A stretch of 23,607 bases of DNA from CAZXLT01 sp964641545 (lineage in GTDB: Bacteria; Patescibacteriota; Saccharimonadia; Saccharimonadales; AWTP1-31), in contig CAZXLT010000015.1 of assembly GCA_964641545.1 (NCBI GenBank), positions 1 through 23,607 of the forward strand. Direction: 5' to 3'. Positions 1 to 7,346 of the stretch are shown in pieces (within the stretch, counting starts at the first letter, position 1; every line of letters begins with the position of its first letter). Below the pieces are notes generated by a model. It searched no databases. It was given only the letters and a program-made list of their open reading frames with translations, and was not told where the DNA came from. The position numbers and the translations under genes were made by a program.

Positions 1-68
1 GTATACAGCCAAAATAGCCGTCACATAACAATTATGGTTTGAGGGTATAATTGCCTATTCTGCCCCGC

Positions 69-1436
69 TTAGAGCATAAGGCTGGCTGGCAAAGTGCCGA
101 TTTTTTTCAGTATCGCTATGTGTTTTGGATCCAGCAGATTGTACTTACCAAGGTTAAGGTATGGAAATGCTTCTGGGTGTTCGGCAAGAAAACGCATCTG
201 TGGTCCGCTACCTTCGCCATATACCTTATCCTGCACAGAAGCTGCGCCAACTCCGGTCACACCTTTTTGTGTACGCATAGAAAGCAATTCCCACGAGTTC
301 CGTCCTGCAACAGTAGATGCCGCAACTTGGTCCGTATGCCCTGCTCGAAAAGCTAGCAATCTATCTAGCCGATTTACCGTGTCGTACACCTCTTTAAAGT
401 TAGCGTGATCACCGTGCAACAGCCCACGTCCTGTCCCAATTGCTAGTTGTCGACGCACAATCTCGAGCGAGCGTGGAGTCAAAAGAAAATCTTGATACCT
501 TGGGTATACGACTTCCTCTGCAACCAAACCTTTACCTTCGCCCGCAAACAAAAAACGATCCAGACCCCGCTTTACAAGTAATAGCGGTTGTTCCGCGCCC
601 TGAATTGCTTCGTTAACGTGTATCCAAACTTCGTGAATATTAAGGCCAAGATAGTATAGTGGGTCTTCGTACACCTTCTGTTCAGGAATTCGTATTTCTT
701 GCGAAGCGTGATCTACCGCCATAGTACTGAGCCCTGGTTTCTGCGGGACAACGTTGTAACCAAAGCCAAAATGATCAACAACTCGTTGCATCAGCGGAAT
801 CGCCTGTGCACCAGTTAAGTTAGCTGGCATTTCACCGATAACCGAGCTGATCTCGTCAATAACGGGAGCAAACAATGCTTTCACCTTTTCAAATTGTTCT
901 GGAGTTTGTGGCTCCTGCATTTCGTCAAACTGACTTGTATCTGCCAGGAGACTTCGCGCTTCTTGTCTAGCCCAAGTATTAGTTGAGCTATCGGCTACAT
1001 CTTCTGCTACTTTGCGAGCAACCGCCATGCTGTTGTGGAACGTGTTAGGGTCTGGCTCTCCAAACCGTGCCAAGTTACCTTCCATAAATAATTCGAGGTT
1101 GCCGGTTGCAGCACCTTCGATCATATCTGCGTTGGCTTCCATTTCATCAATTCGCGGGAAATATGCGTCTTGCAACGTAGTATCCGCAAATTCGCCCATG
1201 GTTTCGCGAATAGACGCTAACTCATCACGAGAATTGCCAAGTTTAGTAAGGTCAACTTCTGGCGTAAGGTCAGGATTAACAACACCGCTCTGAAATGCTT
1301 CCCATGCCACCTCACGTTTTGCGAGCGGTGCGCGCAGCGTGCCTTCGATTTCGTTTAGCCCCTGAAACTGGGCGCTACCGCTCAATACAGGCTCCAGTTG
1401 CTGGAACCAAAAACCATCAATATGATCTACACTCAT
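69..1436 (-). CDS. HExxxH metallopeptidase-like protein (DUF1704/MATCAP-like)
   Basis: Predicted soluble protein of 455 residues with no signal peptide or membrane helix. A zinc-peptidase motif HEVWIH (H268, E269, H273) is followed about 35 residues later by a Glu pair in GLVAEE, a plausible third metal ligand. This HExxxH plus downstream Glu pattern recalls the DUF1704/MATCAP-type carboxypeptidase family, so the call is a family-level guess and the substrate is unknown. The N-terminal half (about 1-210) is not recognised. The frame stays open up to a GTG at 1472, but that codon overlaps the -10 box of a strong promoter. I therefore chose the ATG at 1436, which has a GGAG Shine-Dalgarno sequence 8 bases upstream. 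It lies downstream of the 804-aa caspase-like gene but has its own promoter. Confidence 0.6.
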   Translation of the reverse strand: MSVDHIDGFWFQQLEPVLSGSAQFQGLNEIEGTLRAPLAKREVAWEAFQSGVVNPDLTPEVDLTKLGNSRDELASIRETMGEFADTTLQDAYFPRIDEMEANADMIEGAATGNLELFMEGNLARFGEPDPNTFHNSMAVARKVAEDVADSSTNTWARQEARSLLADTSQFDEMQEPQTPEQFEKVKALFAPVIDEISSVIGEMPANLTGAQAIPLMQRVVDHFGFGYNVVPQKPGLSTMAVDHASQEIRIPEQKVYEDPLYYLGLNIHEVWIHVNEAIQGAEQPLLLVKRGLDRFLFAGEGKGLVAEEVVYPRYQDFLLTPRSLEIVRRQLAIGTGRGLLHGDHANFKEVYDTVNRLDRLLAFRAGHTDQVAASTVAGRNSWELLSMRTQKGVTGVGAASVQDKVYGEGSGPQMRFLAEHPEAFPYLNLGKYNLLDPKHIAILKKIGTLPASLML

Positions 1437-1463
1437 CAGTGAAGCTCCATAAATATTATGAGT

Positions 1464-1492
1464 ATTATACACTAATTTTGTTTTTTTATCAA
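1464..1492 (-). promoter_or_regulatory. Sigma70-type promoter of the HExxxH gene
   Basis: On the minus strand, TTGATA (1487-1492), a 17-base spacer and a perfect TATAAT (1464-1469). The predicted start near 1457 gives a leader of about 20 bases that contains a GGAG ribosome-binding site (1445-1448) before the ATG at 1436. The promoter lies immediately downstream of the stop codon of the 804-aa gene. Confidence 0.75.
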
Positions 1493-1502
1493 TAGTCTGT
1501 TT

Positions 1503-3917
1503 CTAGAAACGTATCCGGTGTTGGCTTCGCTGTTTTTTACCTGTTGAGTCATAAATATTCGCACGTATCTTTTCTTCTTTTTCATCCTTCGAAGCCGTGA
1601 ACCTAACAAAGTGTTTTTTGCGACCAAATGATCTACCGAAAACACGCTTCTGACGTACCTCCGTGCGTAAACCGCTATTTTTTGGCGGAGCAATAACTTC
1701 AACCCCTACCTTTTTTGCAATAGCCTGCGCTACACCCCCCTCTTTGCCTGTGCTGCACGACTTTAGTATAACCTGCCCGTTTTCGCTTAAGATGCTTTTG
1801 CGCCGCAAACTTGCCGCCCCATCAGACTGTTCGATCATTTCTCGGGTTAACAATTCACCACGGTCAAGACCCAAACGAAGATGATCTGAACTACCATGAG
1901 CTTGCACCAACAGTCTATCGATAGGCTTAAAGTGTTTAGACATACGTATCAACTGACGGGCAAGCTGTGCCAGTGAGCCTACTTCGGCAAATACCATCAT
2001 CTCTCTAGAACTTTCTTGACTTGTGCTGATCTCGTTACGATCAAGATTCCGTGAAAAATTGCGTAATGCCCCATTCCAATCGTGGTTCGATGACAAGACT
2101 AGCGTAAAGTAGTCGGGCACAGTACCTTCTCTATAATCTCTGAGCTGCTGAAGAAGCGAACCGGGAATGTAGCGAGCGAAATGCCGTATAAAGAATGTAT
2201 CGTAAATAGCACGTGCCGAGCCAGCTTCTGCAGCCTCAAGCATAGCTATCGTCTCGATATGGCGACGCTTCTCTATCTTCCTGCCGTTTTCTTGGTCAAG
2301 ACTATTCCAGGAATTGAATAATTGCATTGTTGTCTTGCTATCAAAGCCCACTCCTTCAAATGCCTTCATAAGTAGCTGCCTGCGCAGATCAATCTCAGGA
2401 GGCCATGCATCCAAGCCCACATCCTTACTTCTCGCCAGTGCTTCGTCTATCGTGGCACGATTTTCCTCACGCCATGAAACAAAATTTTGAGCAAACATCC
2501 TAAACATATTAGGGTGCTTCCACGTAGTATCCAGAGCAGAATCAGACAGAAGTCTTTCGCCGAACCGGTCGATGAGTTTTGCTGCGAACCGCTCTAATTT
2601 TAGATCATGATTTTCACCCACTGAGTTGCCAGATTTGTAGACTTCTAAAATCTCCGGGAGTAATTCTAGCGCTCGTTCATCTGAAATTTGATCAAAACCC
2701 TCCATGACCAGTCCCGCTACATATAGCGGGTTTTCTTGTTCGTCGAGGCGACCACCTTCTTCAATACCCAAGACAAGCAACTCTTTAGTCCTTGCATCTA
2801 ATGTACGCTGGATTTGGGTCTCTACTGCAAAGGCGGCAACGAGCGGGTCACTTTTTTCAGGATCTATAATTACTGCGTGATATCTGTCAGCATCTCCTCC
2901 TAGCGCACTAATCAAGGCTGTGGTTTCGTTGCGACGTTGCACACCGTCCGTACCCAAAACTGCAAGATGAATTGTGTTACCAGAATCGCTTAACATAATG
3001 TGGCACGCATCCAGCGCGGCACCATTCAGCCAACCGTTGTTTGATAGAACAATGCCAGCCGATTGTAGTTTTGCACCTTCAGGTGTATCAAAAAGCCCCG
3101 CAGCTTCTAAAACTTCATTGGTTGGAAAGAATGCTAGTAAACCGTTTCTCTCTTCTATGCGACCTTTCCCAGACTGCCCTAATGTCTCAAACATCTTGCT
3201 GGCAGCTTCACTGAACAGATCGTTTTCTTGAACTATGGCAAACTGTTCTCCTGGATTATCGCCTTGGTGGATTCTACCTCCATCTTCTAGCAACCCGAAC
3301 ATGGTTGTCGTTGCCTGCCGTAGCTCAGCATCATCTCCTGAAGATGCACCTCTGACAGTCGACACGACACGAATTGAACTAGAGTCTAGCGAAAGATTGC
3401 GGAATATTGTTAAAAAATTCAACCCGTTCTGTTCGTCTGTAGTAACTTTTTCTTTTGCAAACTGTAATACACCCTGTTCGTCTCGATGAGCATCAATGTC
3501 AAAATCGCTACCCCGAACTTGTACTGGTGGACGCCCCCGTAGCAACGCTTCACAAATAATACCGAAGTCTGCGCTGGAGATATCAATCCCAAGCTCTTTT
3601 AGCCCCTCGCCGGTCTTGTCGCGGACGCCGTTCCACTGATCGATTAATGCGTTTGCCGCCCCCTTATCTTTTTCTTTAAAAAAGCCTTGCAACCTGTTTG
3701 AAAATGCTCTGTCGATCCGGTAATAAAGCTCTTGTCGAGCAGTTTGGATCTGGCCACAACGAGATAGCAGCTCTGTAGCAGGTAGTTGAGCGAGAGCCGT
3801 TTCTGTGACTTCTGGGCTGAACGGCTTAATAGCAATGAGCTCTTGCAAAAACTCTTGTGGTAATTGTGTTGCTTCTTGCGCTTCTCCTGAAGCTTTTGTT
3901 GCCGTCTCGCCAGTCAT
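1503..3917 (-). CDS. Large unknown protein with caspase-like (clan CD-like) C-terminal domain
   Basis: An 804-residue protein, mostly unrecognised, with no membrane helix or signal peptide. The C-terminal part (about 610-735) has the order expected of a caspase-hemoglobinase fold: a strand ending in LLVQAHG (His674), a G-x-L segment, then QVILKSCSTG (Cys721), then an AIAKKVGVEVIAP strand. His-Gly and Ser-Cys at strand ends match the His/Cys dyad of clan CD peptidases, including self-processing toxin domains. The last ~65 residues are very rich in Lys and Arg, perhaps for nucleic-acid or surface contact. Residues 1-600 are helical-looking and acidic. The ATG at 3917 lacks a clear Shine-Dalgarno sequence. 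The next gene downstream is another putative peptidase, so the two may work together; this is inference. The family is uncertain. Confidence 0.6.
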   Translation of the reverse strand: MTGETATKASGEAQEATQLPQEFLQELIAIKPFSPEVTETALAQLPATELLSRCGQIQTARQELYYRIDRAFSNRLQGFFKEKDKGAANALIDQWNGVRDKTGEGLKELGIDISSADFGIICEALLRGRPPVQVRGSDFDIDAHRDEQGVLQFAKEKVTTDEQNGLNFLTIFRNLSLDSSSIRVVSTVRGASSGDDAELRQATTTMFGLLEDGGRIHQGDNPGEQFAIVQENDLFSEAASKMFETLGQSGKGRIEERNGLLAFFPTNEVLEAAGLFDTPEGAKLQSAGIVLSNNGWLNGAALDACHIMLSDSGNTIHLAVLGTDGVQRRNETTALISALGGDADRYHAVIIDPEKSDPLVAAFAVETQIQRTLDARTKELLVLGIEEGGRLDEQENPLYVAGLVMEGFDQISDERALELLPEILEVYKSGNSVGENHDLKLERFAAKLIDRFGERLLSDSALDTTWKHPNMFRMFAQNFVSWREENRATIDEALARSKDVGLDAWPPEIDLRRQLLMKAFEGVGFDSKTTMQLFNSWNSLDQENGRKIEKRRHIETIAMLEAAEAGSARAIYDTFFIRHFARYIPGSLLQQLRDYREGTVPDYFTLVLSSNHDWNGALRNFSRNLDRNEISTSQESSREMMVFAEVGSLAQLARQLIRMSKHFKPIDRLLVQAHGSSDHLRLGLDRGELLTREMIEQSDGAASLRRKSILSENGQVILKSCSTGKEGGVAQAIAKKVGVEVIAPPKNSGLRTEVRQKRVFGRSFGRKKHFVRFTASKDEKEEKIRANIYDSTGKKQRSQHRIRF

Positions 3918-3940
3918 TTTTGTGTTTAGGATATGTAGTT

Positions 3941-3949
3941 ATTGTAACA
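3941..3949 (-). promoter_or_regulatory. Extended -10 promoter for the 804-aa gene
   Basis: On the minus strand, TGT followed by TACAAT (extended -10, TGnTACAAT) lies 23 bases upstream of the ATG at 3917. No good -35 is seen at 17 bases. It sits between the small membrane peptide gene and the 804-aa gene. Confidence 0.4.
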
Positions 3950-3955
3950 GATGGT

Positions 3956-4066
3956 CTACCCAGCGGATCTAACGCGGAGGTATGCAAATACAATGATCGC
4001 TAAAATAACGAGAACAATAGCGATCATCATAGGAATAAAACCAGTTTCGTTCTGTCGCAAACGCAT
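3956..4066 (-). CDS. 36-residue single-span membrane peptide, prepilin-like N-terminus
   Basis: A short reading frame of 36 codons plus TAG. It has a basic N-terminus (MRLRQNETG), then FIP and about 20 hydrophobic residues, then a basic tail (RVRSAG). This predicts one membrane helix with positive charges on both sides. The basic leader ending in Gly-Phe before a hydrophobic helix resembles a type IV prepilin leader, but the Glu5 of true pilins is absent and no globular domain follows. It has its own promoter, whose predicted start coincides with the ATG (leaderless), and no Shine-Dalgarno sequence. It is followed 38 bases later by the 804-aa gene. Its function is unknown; it could be a small membrane-protein partner. 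Confidence 0.6.
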   Translation of the reverse strand: MRLRQNETGFIPMMIAIVLVILAIIVFAYLRVRSAG

Positions 4067-4073
4067 TACTGAT

Positions 4074-4102
4074 ATTGTAGCCAGGCCACTTCTAAATCAC
4101 AA
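4074..4102 (-). promoter_or_regulatory. Promoter of the 36-aa membrane peptide (leaderless)
   Basis: On the minus strand, TTGTGA (4097-4102), a 17-base spacer and TACAAT (4074-4079). Only seven bases separate the -10 box from the ATG at 4066, so transcription would start at about the first base of the codon. Confidence 0.5.
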
Positions 4103-4113
4103 GCGGGTTCTGC

Positions 4114-4893
4114 TTACTGAAGGCGATTATCTGGGACCGTAAATTCGGGGAAGGCGCCGGTGGCTCGCAGTTCGTCTTTAAACGCCGCGTGCCTTGTGCT
4201 AAGTCCGTCGTCAACTCGACGCATTAATGAATCTTGGGATTCCGCCGGGTCAACAAGACCAAATGCAACGCTCATATGCATTGGAAATTCTATGTGATTC
4301 AAAGCAGGATCTGTGTCAAGATGGTGATCGACCCGCGCCTCTGTTTTTGATTCTAGATTACCGACCAGATGTTCGAGCGTTTCACCCTTTTTTGGTTTCA
4401 CTCCAAAGTAAAGAATTGCAAATTCATCACCACCAATCCGATATACCGAATCCCCTGGCCTTACTGTGTCCTGCAGCGCTCGCGCGGCCTCTGTAAGGTA
4501 CAAATCTCCATCGGGGTGACTCATATTATCGTTGACGGCCTTTAAAAATGCCAAGTCACCTAGACCGAGCGCCACCACAGCTTCATCACCCTTCTGCGCA
4601 CGCTCGAAAACAGCAGCAATATCGTTCTCGAACGCTTTGCGGTTTGGAAGCTTTGTTACCGGGTCAATAAGCGCATCGGCAAGCTCTTTTTCGTGGCCTT
4701 CGATTTTTACATCTTTCTCTGTTATTTCGTCTTTTAGCTTCGCAATCGTACCACTCTTCTGTAAACCTTCTACTAAAAAGTCTGCGACCTCTCTATATCC
4801 ACGATGCCAGTGCTTTGGGGTTATTTCGACAGGAACAGTATGCTCCAGCGGAGCCTTGTGCTCATCTGCCGGATGGTTATGAAGTTCTGGCAT
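4114..4893 (-). CDS. GGDEF-domain diguanylate cyclase, soluble
   Basis: Predicted to make cyclic di-GMP from two GTP. The GGDEF domain covers about residues 76-240. Conserved positions are intact: DPVTKLPNR (78-85), metal-binding Asp113, Asn121, Asp130 and the signature GGDEF (154-158). The RxxD inhibitory site (Arg145-Asp148) lies at the standard spacing before it, so the enzyme should be active and feedback-inhibited. The second Asp of the usual DxD is replaced by Ala115, and Leu replaces the Phe before Lys118. The first 75 residues are charged, with a short coiled coil (about 50-72), and hold no recognised sensor domain or membrane helix. The gene starts 39 bases after dnaJ with no terminator between, so it is probably partly co-transcribed with dnaJ. 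No EAL or HD-GYP partner occurs in the window. Confidence 0.9.
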   Translation of the reverse strand: MPELHNHPADEHKAPLEHTVPVEITPKHWHRGYREVADFLVEGLQKSGTIAKLKDEITEKDVKIEGHEKELADALIDPVTKLPNRKAFENDIAAVFERAQKGDEAVVALGLGDLAFLKAVNDNMSHPDGDLYLTEAARALQDTVRPGDSVYRIGGDEFAILYFGVKPKKGETLEHLVGNLESKTEARVDHHLDTDPALNHIEFPMHMSVAFGLVDPAESQDSLMRRVDDGLSTRHAAFKDELRATGAFPEFTVPDNRLQ

Positions 4894-4932
4894 ACTTTTA
4901 CTTTGCGCTATTTTGCTTGTGTTAGCAACCGC

Positions 4933-6039
4933 CTAGCGGAAAAATCCGTGACGCCCTTCGGTATTCCTTAGTTCTTCCAGTAATTCTTGCTGTTTCTTGC
5001 TCAGTTTGGTTGGCGTATCGACTATCACGGTGACAATGTGAGCACCGCGTGCTGAGCTTCGCATATGCGGAACACCGTGACCCGAAAGCTTAAAATCAGT
5101 GCCGCTTTGTGTGCCTGCCGGAACCTTCATCCGCACTTTTCCATCAACGGTTTCTACTTCAATCTCGGTCCCAAGTGCAGCATCCACCATACCAACATGT
5201 TCTTCACTCAGAATTAACTGACCTTCACGCGTAAACTTCTTATGCGCTTTAACCCGAACATTAACGTACAAGTCCCCTTTTGGTCCATTGGCTATTGCCT
5301 CGCCGTGCTCGCGAAGTCGAATTGTTGCGCCGTCATCAATACCAGCCGGAATTTTAAGGCTAATTTCTTGCTTTTTACTCTTTGTCCCCTTGCCGCTACA
5401 CACGCTACAGACCTTTTCGGGCACTTTACCCGCCCCATGGCAGGTATTACAGACTGTTGCCTGTTGGATGTTCCCAAAAACTGTTTGCATGACTCGCATT
5501 GTCTGCCCCGAGCCTTTACAGGTTTCGCATGTTTTCAATTCATGACCAGGTTCAACGGTGGTTCCTTTGCAATGTTCGCAGGTGTCCTGGAGATTCAGCT
5601 GCACTTTTTCTTCCGCGCCAAAAACCGCTTCTTCAAAGCTTAGCTCGATAGTGGTTTCGACATCACGACCACGCGTCTGCCGCGACCGTTGCCCGCCAGC
5701 ACCACCGCCGAAAAAACTTCCAAAAATATCACCTAATCCAAGGTCACCAAAGTCAAAGTTAACGTTTTGGCCTTGCCCACCAAACCCTGCGAATGGGTTG
5801 CCGCCATCACTGGCAGCACTGGTTCCAACGCCAGCATGACCGAATTGGTCGTAGCGCTGACGCTTACGCTCGTCCTTTAAGACTTCGTAGGCTTCGTTAA
5901 TTTCTTTGAACTTGGACTCGTCACCACCTTCTTTATCGGGATGATGCTCAATGGCTTTGCGTCGAAAAGCCTTTTTGATTTCATCGTCAGAAGCGCTCTT
6001 AGCCACTCCTAAAACTTCGTAGTAATCACGTTTACTCAT
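4933..6039 (-). CDS. dnaJ: Chaperone DnaJ (Hsp40)
   Basis: Co-chaperone that stimulates DnaK ATPase and delivers clients, in the cytoplasm. The 368 residues have the full type I layout. The J domain (about 4-66) carries His-Pro-Asp at 33-35. A Gly/Phe-rich linker (about 78-118) follows. The zinc-binding region has four CxxC pairs (Cys154/157, 171/174, 197/200, 211/214), and then come the C-terminal substrate-binding domains. The first zinc repeat reads CEHCKGTT rather than CxxCxGxG, a common relaxation. The ATG at 6039 has no Shine-Dalgarno sequence; an extended -10 ends 8 bases upstream and a CIRCE operator overlaps it, so the mRNA is probably nearly leaderless and HrcA-repressed. The usual dnaK neighbour lies about 3.7 kb upstream. 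Confidence 0.97.
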   Translation of the reverse strand: MSKRDYYEVLGVAKSASDDEIKKAFRRKAIEHHPDKEGGDESKFKEINEAYEVLKDERKRQRYDQFGHAGVGTSAASDGGNPFAGFGGQGQNVNFDFGDLGLGDIFGSFFGGGAGGQRSRQTRGRDVETTIELSFEEAVFGAEEKVQLNLQDTCEHCKGTTVEPGHELKTCETCKGSGQTMRVMQTVFGNIQQATVCNTCHGAGKVPEKVCSVCSGKGTKSKKQEISLKIPAGIDDGATIRLREHGEAIANGPKGDLYVNVRVKAHKKFTREGQLILSEEHVGMVDAALGTEIEVETVDGKVRMKVPAGTQSGTDFKLSGHGVPHMRSSARGAHIVTVIVDTPTKLSKKQQELLEELRNTEGRHGFFR

Positions 6040-6047
6040 TTCAGACT

Positions 6048-6056
6048 ATTTTAGCA
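6048..6056 (-). promoter_or_regulatory. Extended -10 of dnaJ within its CIRCE
   Basis: On the minus strand, TGC followed by TAAAAT forms an extended -10 (6048-6056) that overlaps the right arm of the CIRCE. Eight bases separate it from the dnaJ ATG, so the start would fall at or next to the codon. No convincing -35 is seen, which fits an extended -10 promoter blocked when HrcA binds. Confidence 0.45.
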
Positions 6057-6077
6057 CTTTGAGGCTAAGAGTGCTAG
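6051..6077 (-). promoter_or_regulatory. CIRCE operator (HrcA site) of dnaJ
   Basis: On the minus strand, CTAGCACTC, nine bases, AAGTGCTAA. Each arm has one mismatch from the CIRCE consensus TTAGCACTC-N9-GAGTGCTAA and the 9-base spacing is exact. The operator overlaps the TAG stop codon (6074-6076) of the upstream VKOR gene and ends 11 bases before the dnaJ ATG. Confidence 0.9.
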
Positions 6078-6703
6078 AACCAGACGGAACGAAAATAATC
6101 TTCGAATGCAAACAATATGAGACCAAAAATCACGATGTAACAAAGTAGTACAACCCCCCAGTGATTGTTTAGCCCCCAATCTTTGAAGCGCATCAGCTTT
6201 TTTGATACTTGTAAGCGTCCCGTTTCAACCATCCATAAGAACCCATACCAATTGAGGACTATCGTAACAGCCCACGCAACCATGCAGTAGATACACAACG
6301 CCTTTAGTTCATAAAAAGCTTCGCTCATGAGCCACACAATAAAGCCAAGACCGAACAGATGCCCGACTATGTACAGGTTCCAGTACCAACGCTTGGCTTT
6401 GTCCACCACTGAACCAGCAAACATTGCCATGGCCACAGAAAAAAGAACACTAAATGCAAAGATCCCAATAAGGGGGTTCGGGAAACCAAACGCGCTTGCT
6501 TCTGGTGAAGTAATAATTGGACCACAGCTAAATAAAGGATTTAAGCTGCAACTGAGATGATGGTTTGGATCCTTAAGTATGGCGATTTTCTCAATAGTGA
6601 GCGTGAATGAAGCAAAAAACCCAATAAAACTAGCAATCGCCAAGATCCATGGATAGTACTTCTTTATGTCAAAAACATTTTTTTTATTCTTCGCCTGTGC
6701 CAT
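6074..6703 (-). CDS. VKOR-family disulfide-generating membrane protein (minus-strand copy)
   Basis: Vitamin K epoxide reductase homologue, predicted to reoxidise a DsbA-like thiol oxidase with quinone. It has 209 residues and about five hydrophobic helices (roughly 18-38, 74-98, 108-128, 136-156, 182-202). The conserved loop cysteines are Cys52 and Cys60, Ser70 lies in the usual Ser position, and the active-site CxxC is CIYC (137-140). No fused thioredoxin domain is present, so a separate partner is expected. The frame is open to 6817, but an upstream start would run across the promoter and into the divergent gene. The ATG at 6703 begins with the basic MAQAKNKKN and sits 6 bases after a TACAAT box. 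Its 3' end overlaps the dnaJ CIRCE. A divergent paralogue is adjacent. Confidence 0.88.
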   Translation of the reverse strand: MAQAKNKKNVFDIKKYYPWILAIASFIGFFASFTLTIEKIAILKDPNHHLSCSLNPLFSCGPIITSPEASAFGFPNPLIGIFAFSVLFSVAMAMFAGSVVDKAKRWYWNLYIVGHLFGLGFIVWLMSEAFYELKALCIYCMVAWAVTIVLNWYGFLWMVETGRLQVSKKLMRFKDWGLNNHWGVVLLCYIVIFGLILFAFEDYFRSVWF

Positions 6704-6709
6704 GCAAGT

Positions 6710-6727
6710 ATTGTAACGCATTGTAAC
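6710..6727 (-). promoter_or_regulatory. Tandem GTTACAAT boxes, leaderless promoter of minus VKOR gene
   Basis: Two copies of GTTACAAT (plus strand ATTGTAAC, 6710-6717 and 6720-6727) repeat at a 10-base period. The proximal one gives a TACAAT -10 box (6710-6715) six bases before the ATG at 6703, implying a leaderless mRNA. No strong -35 is visible. The repeat could also be an operator shared with the divergent gene. Confidence 0.4.
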
Positions 6728-6750
6728 CATATCTTGCATCGTGTTACCAT
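6721..6750 (+). promoter_or_regulatory. Leaderless promoter of plus-strand VKOR gene
   Basis: TTGTAA (6721-6726), an 18-base spacer and TACCAT (6745-6750) preceded by TGT, an extended -10. Six bases separate it from the ATG at 6757, so the predicted start is the first base of the codon. It overlaps the divergent promoter region. Confidence 0.45.
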
Positions 6751-6756
6751 GACAGC

Positions 6757-7344
6757 ATGACAAAACAACTAAACGTAAAGCCCCCCAGTAAACGTCTATG
6801 GTGGTCTTTGTTCGCATTCTCTACGTTAGGGTTACTAGCATCTTTTATCCAGACGATCGAGCGTATTAATTACGCAAAAAATCCTCAGGTACCGCTTACC
6901 TGTGATGTAAATGCGGTTTTTAGTTGCAGTAACGTGTTCGATGCTTGGCAATCTTCTGTTTTTGGTTTTTCGAACTCATTGCTTTGCATTGTCTTTTTTG
7001 CATTCATTGCTAGCGCAGCGCTCGCAGGCGCAACTGGCAGTTTACTTCATAAAAAACTTCGCTTATCGCTCCAGTTCTTCTCTGTGTTCTTTCTTGGTTT
7101 TGGAGCCTGGTATCTGTGGCAAAGCACCTTTAGTATTGGATACATCTGCATATTCTGTGCCGCTTGCTATAGCGGGGTAATTGGAATGAACTGGGCATGG
7201 CTCCGCCTTAATTCAAACGATCTGGTAACTGGCGCCGCGCAACAAAAGCGTCTAACAAAAGCAATTAATAACGGCTTGGATACTTTTTTATGGTTACTAT
7301 GGGCAATTGTTGTTGCCGCAACGATCATCTTTCACTTTTGGTAG
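6757..7344 (+). CDS. VKOR-family disulfide-generating membrane protein (plus-strand copy)
   Basis: Second VKOR homologue, 195 residues, about five membrane helices. The key residues are present: loop cysteines Cys49 and Cys57, Ser67, and the CxxC motif CIFC (131-134). Extra Cys77, Cys137 and two more Cys near the motif are not part of the known set. Spacing and helix order match the minus-strand neighbour, but the two are only distantly similar, so the duplication is old or the pair was inherited together. They may serve different DsbA-like partners. The ATG at 6757 lies six bases after an extended -10 with no Shine-Dalgarno sequence. The stop codon is two bases from the stop of the convergent NUDIX gene, with no terminator hairpin between. 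Confidence 0.88.
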   Translation: MTKQLNVKPPSKRLWWSLFAFSTLGLLASFIQTIERINYAKNPQVPLTCDVNAVFSCSNVFDAWQSSVFGFSNSLLCIVFFAFIASAALAGATGSLLHKKLRLSLQFFSVFFLGFGAWYLWQSTFSIGYICIFCAACYSGVIGMNWAWLRLNSNDLVTGAAQQKRLTKAINNGLDTFLWLLWAIVVAATIIFHFW

Positions 7345-7346
7345 TT

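Noticed and set aside
29..53. CAATTAT/ATAATTG inverted repeat with a plus-strand TATAAT near the window edge
   Set aside because: No -35 at proper distance, no plus-strand gene, and no T-run; cannot be assigned at the edge.
1437..1472. Upstream GTG start that would lengthen the HExxxH protein by 12 residues
   Set aside because: It overlaps the -10 box of a near-perfect promoter and lacks a ribosome-binding site; the ATG at 1436 has GGAG.
3951..4142. 63-codon plus-strand frame
   Set aside because: It lies opposite the 36-aa membrane peptide and the end of the GGDEF gene and has no promoter or family signal.
4893..4933. Separate promoter for the GGDEF gene
   Set aside because: TTGCTA with a weak CAAAGT box at 17 bases can be drawn before the ATG, but the -10 matches only three of six, so it is not listed.
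6704..6817. Longer N-terminus for the minus-strand VKOR gene
   Set aside because: It would span both promoters and the start of the divergent gene, and adds residues not typical of VKOR; the ATG at 6703 is preferred.
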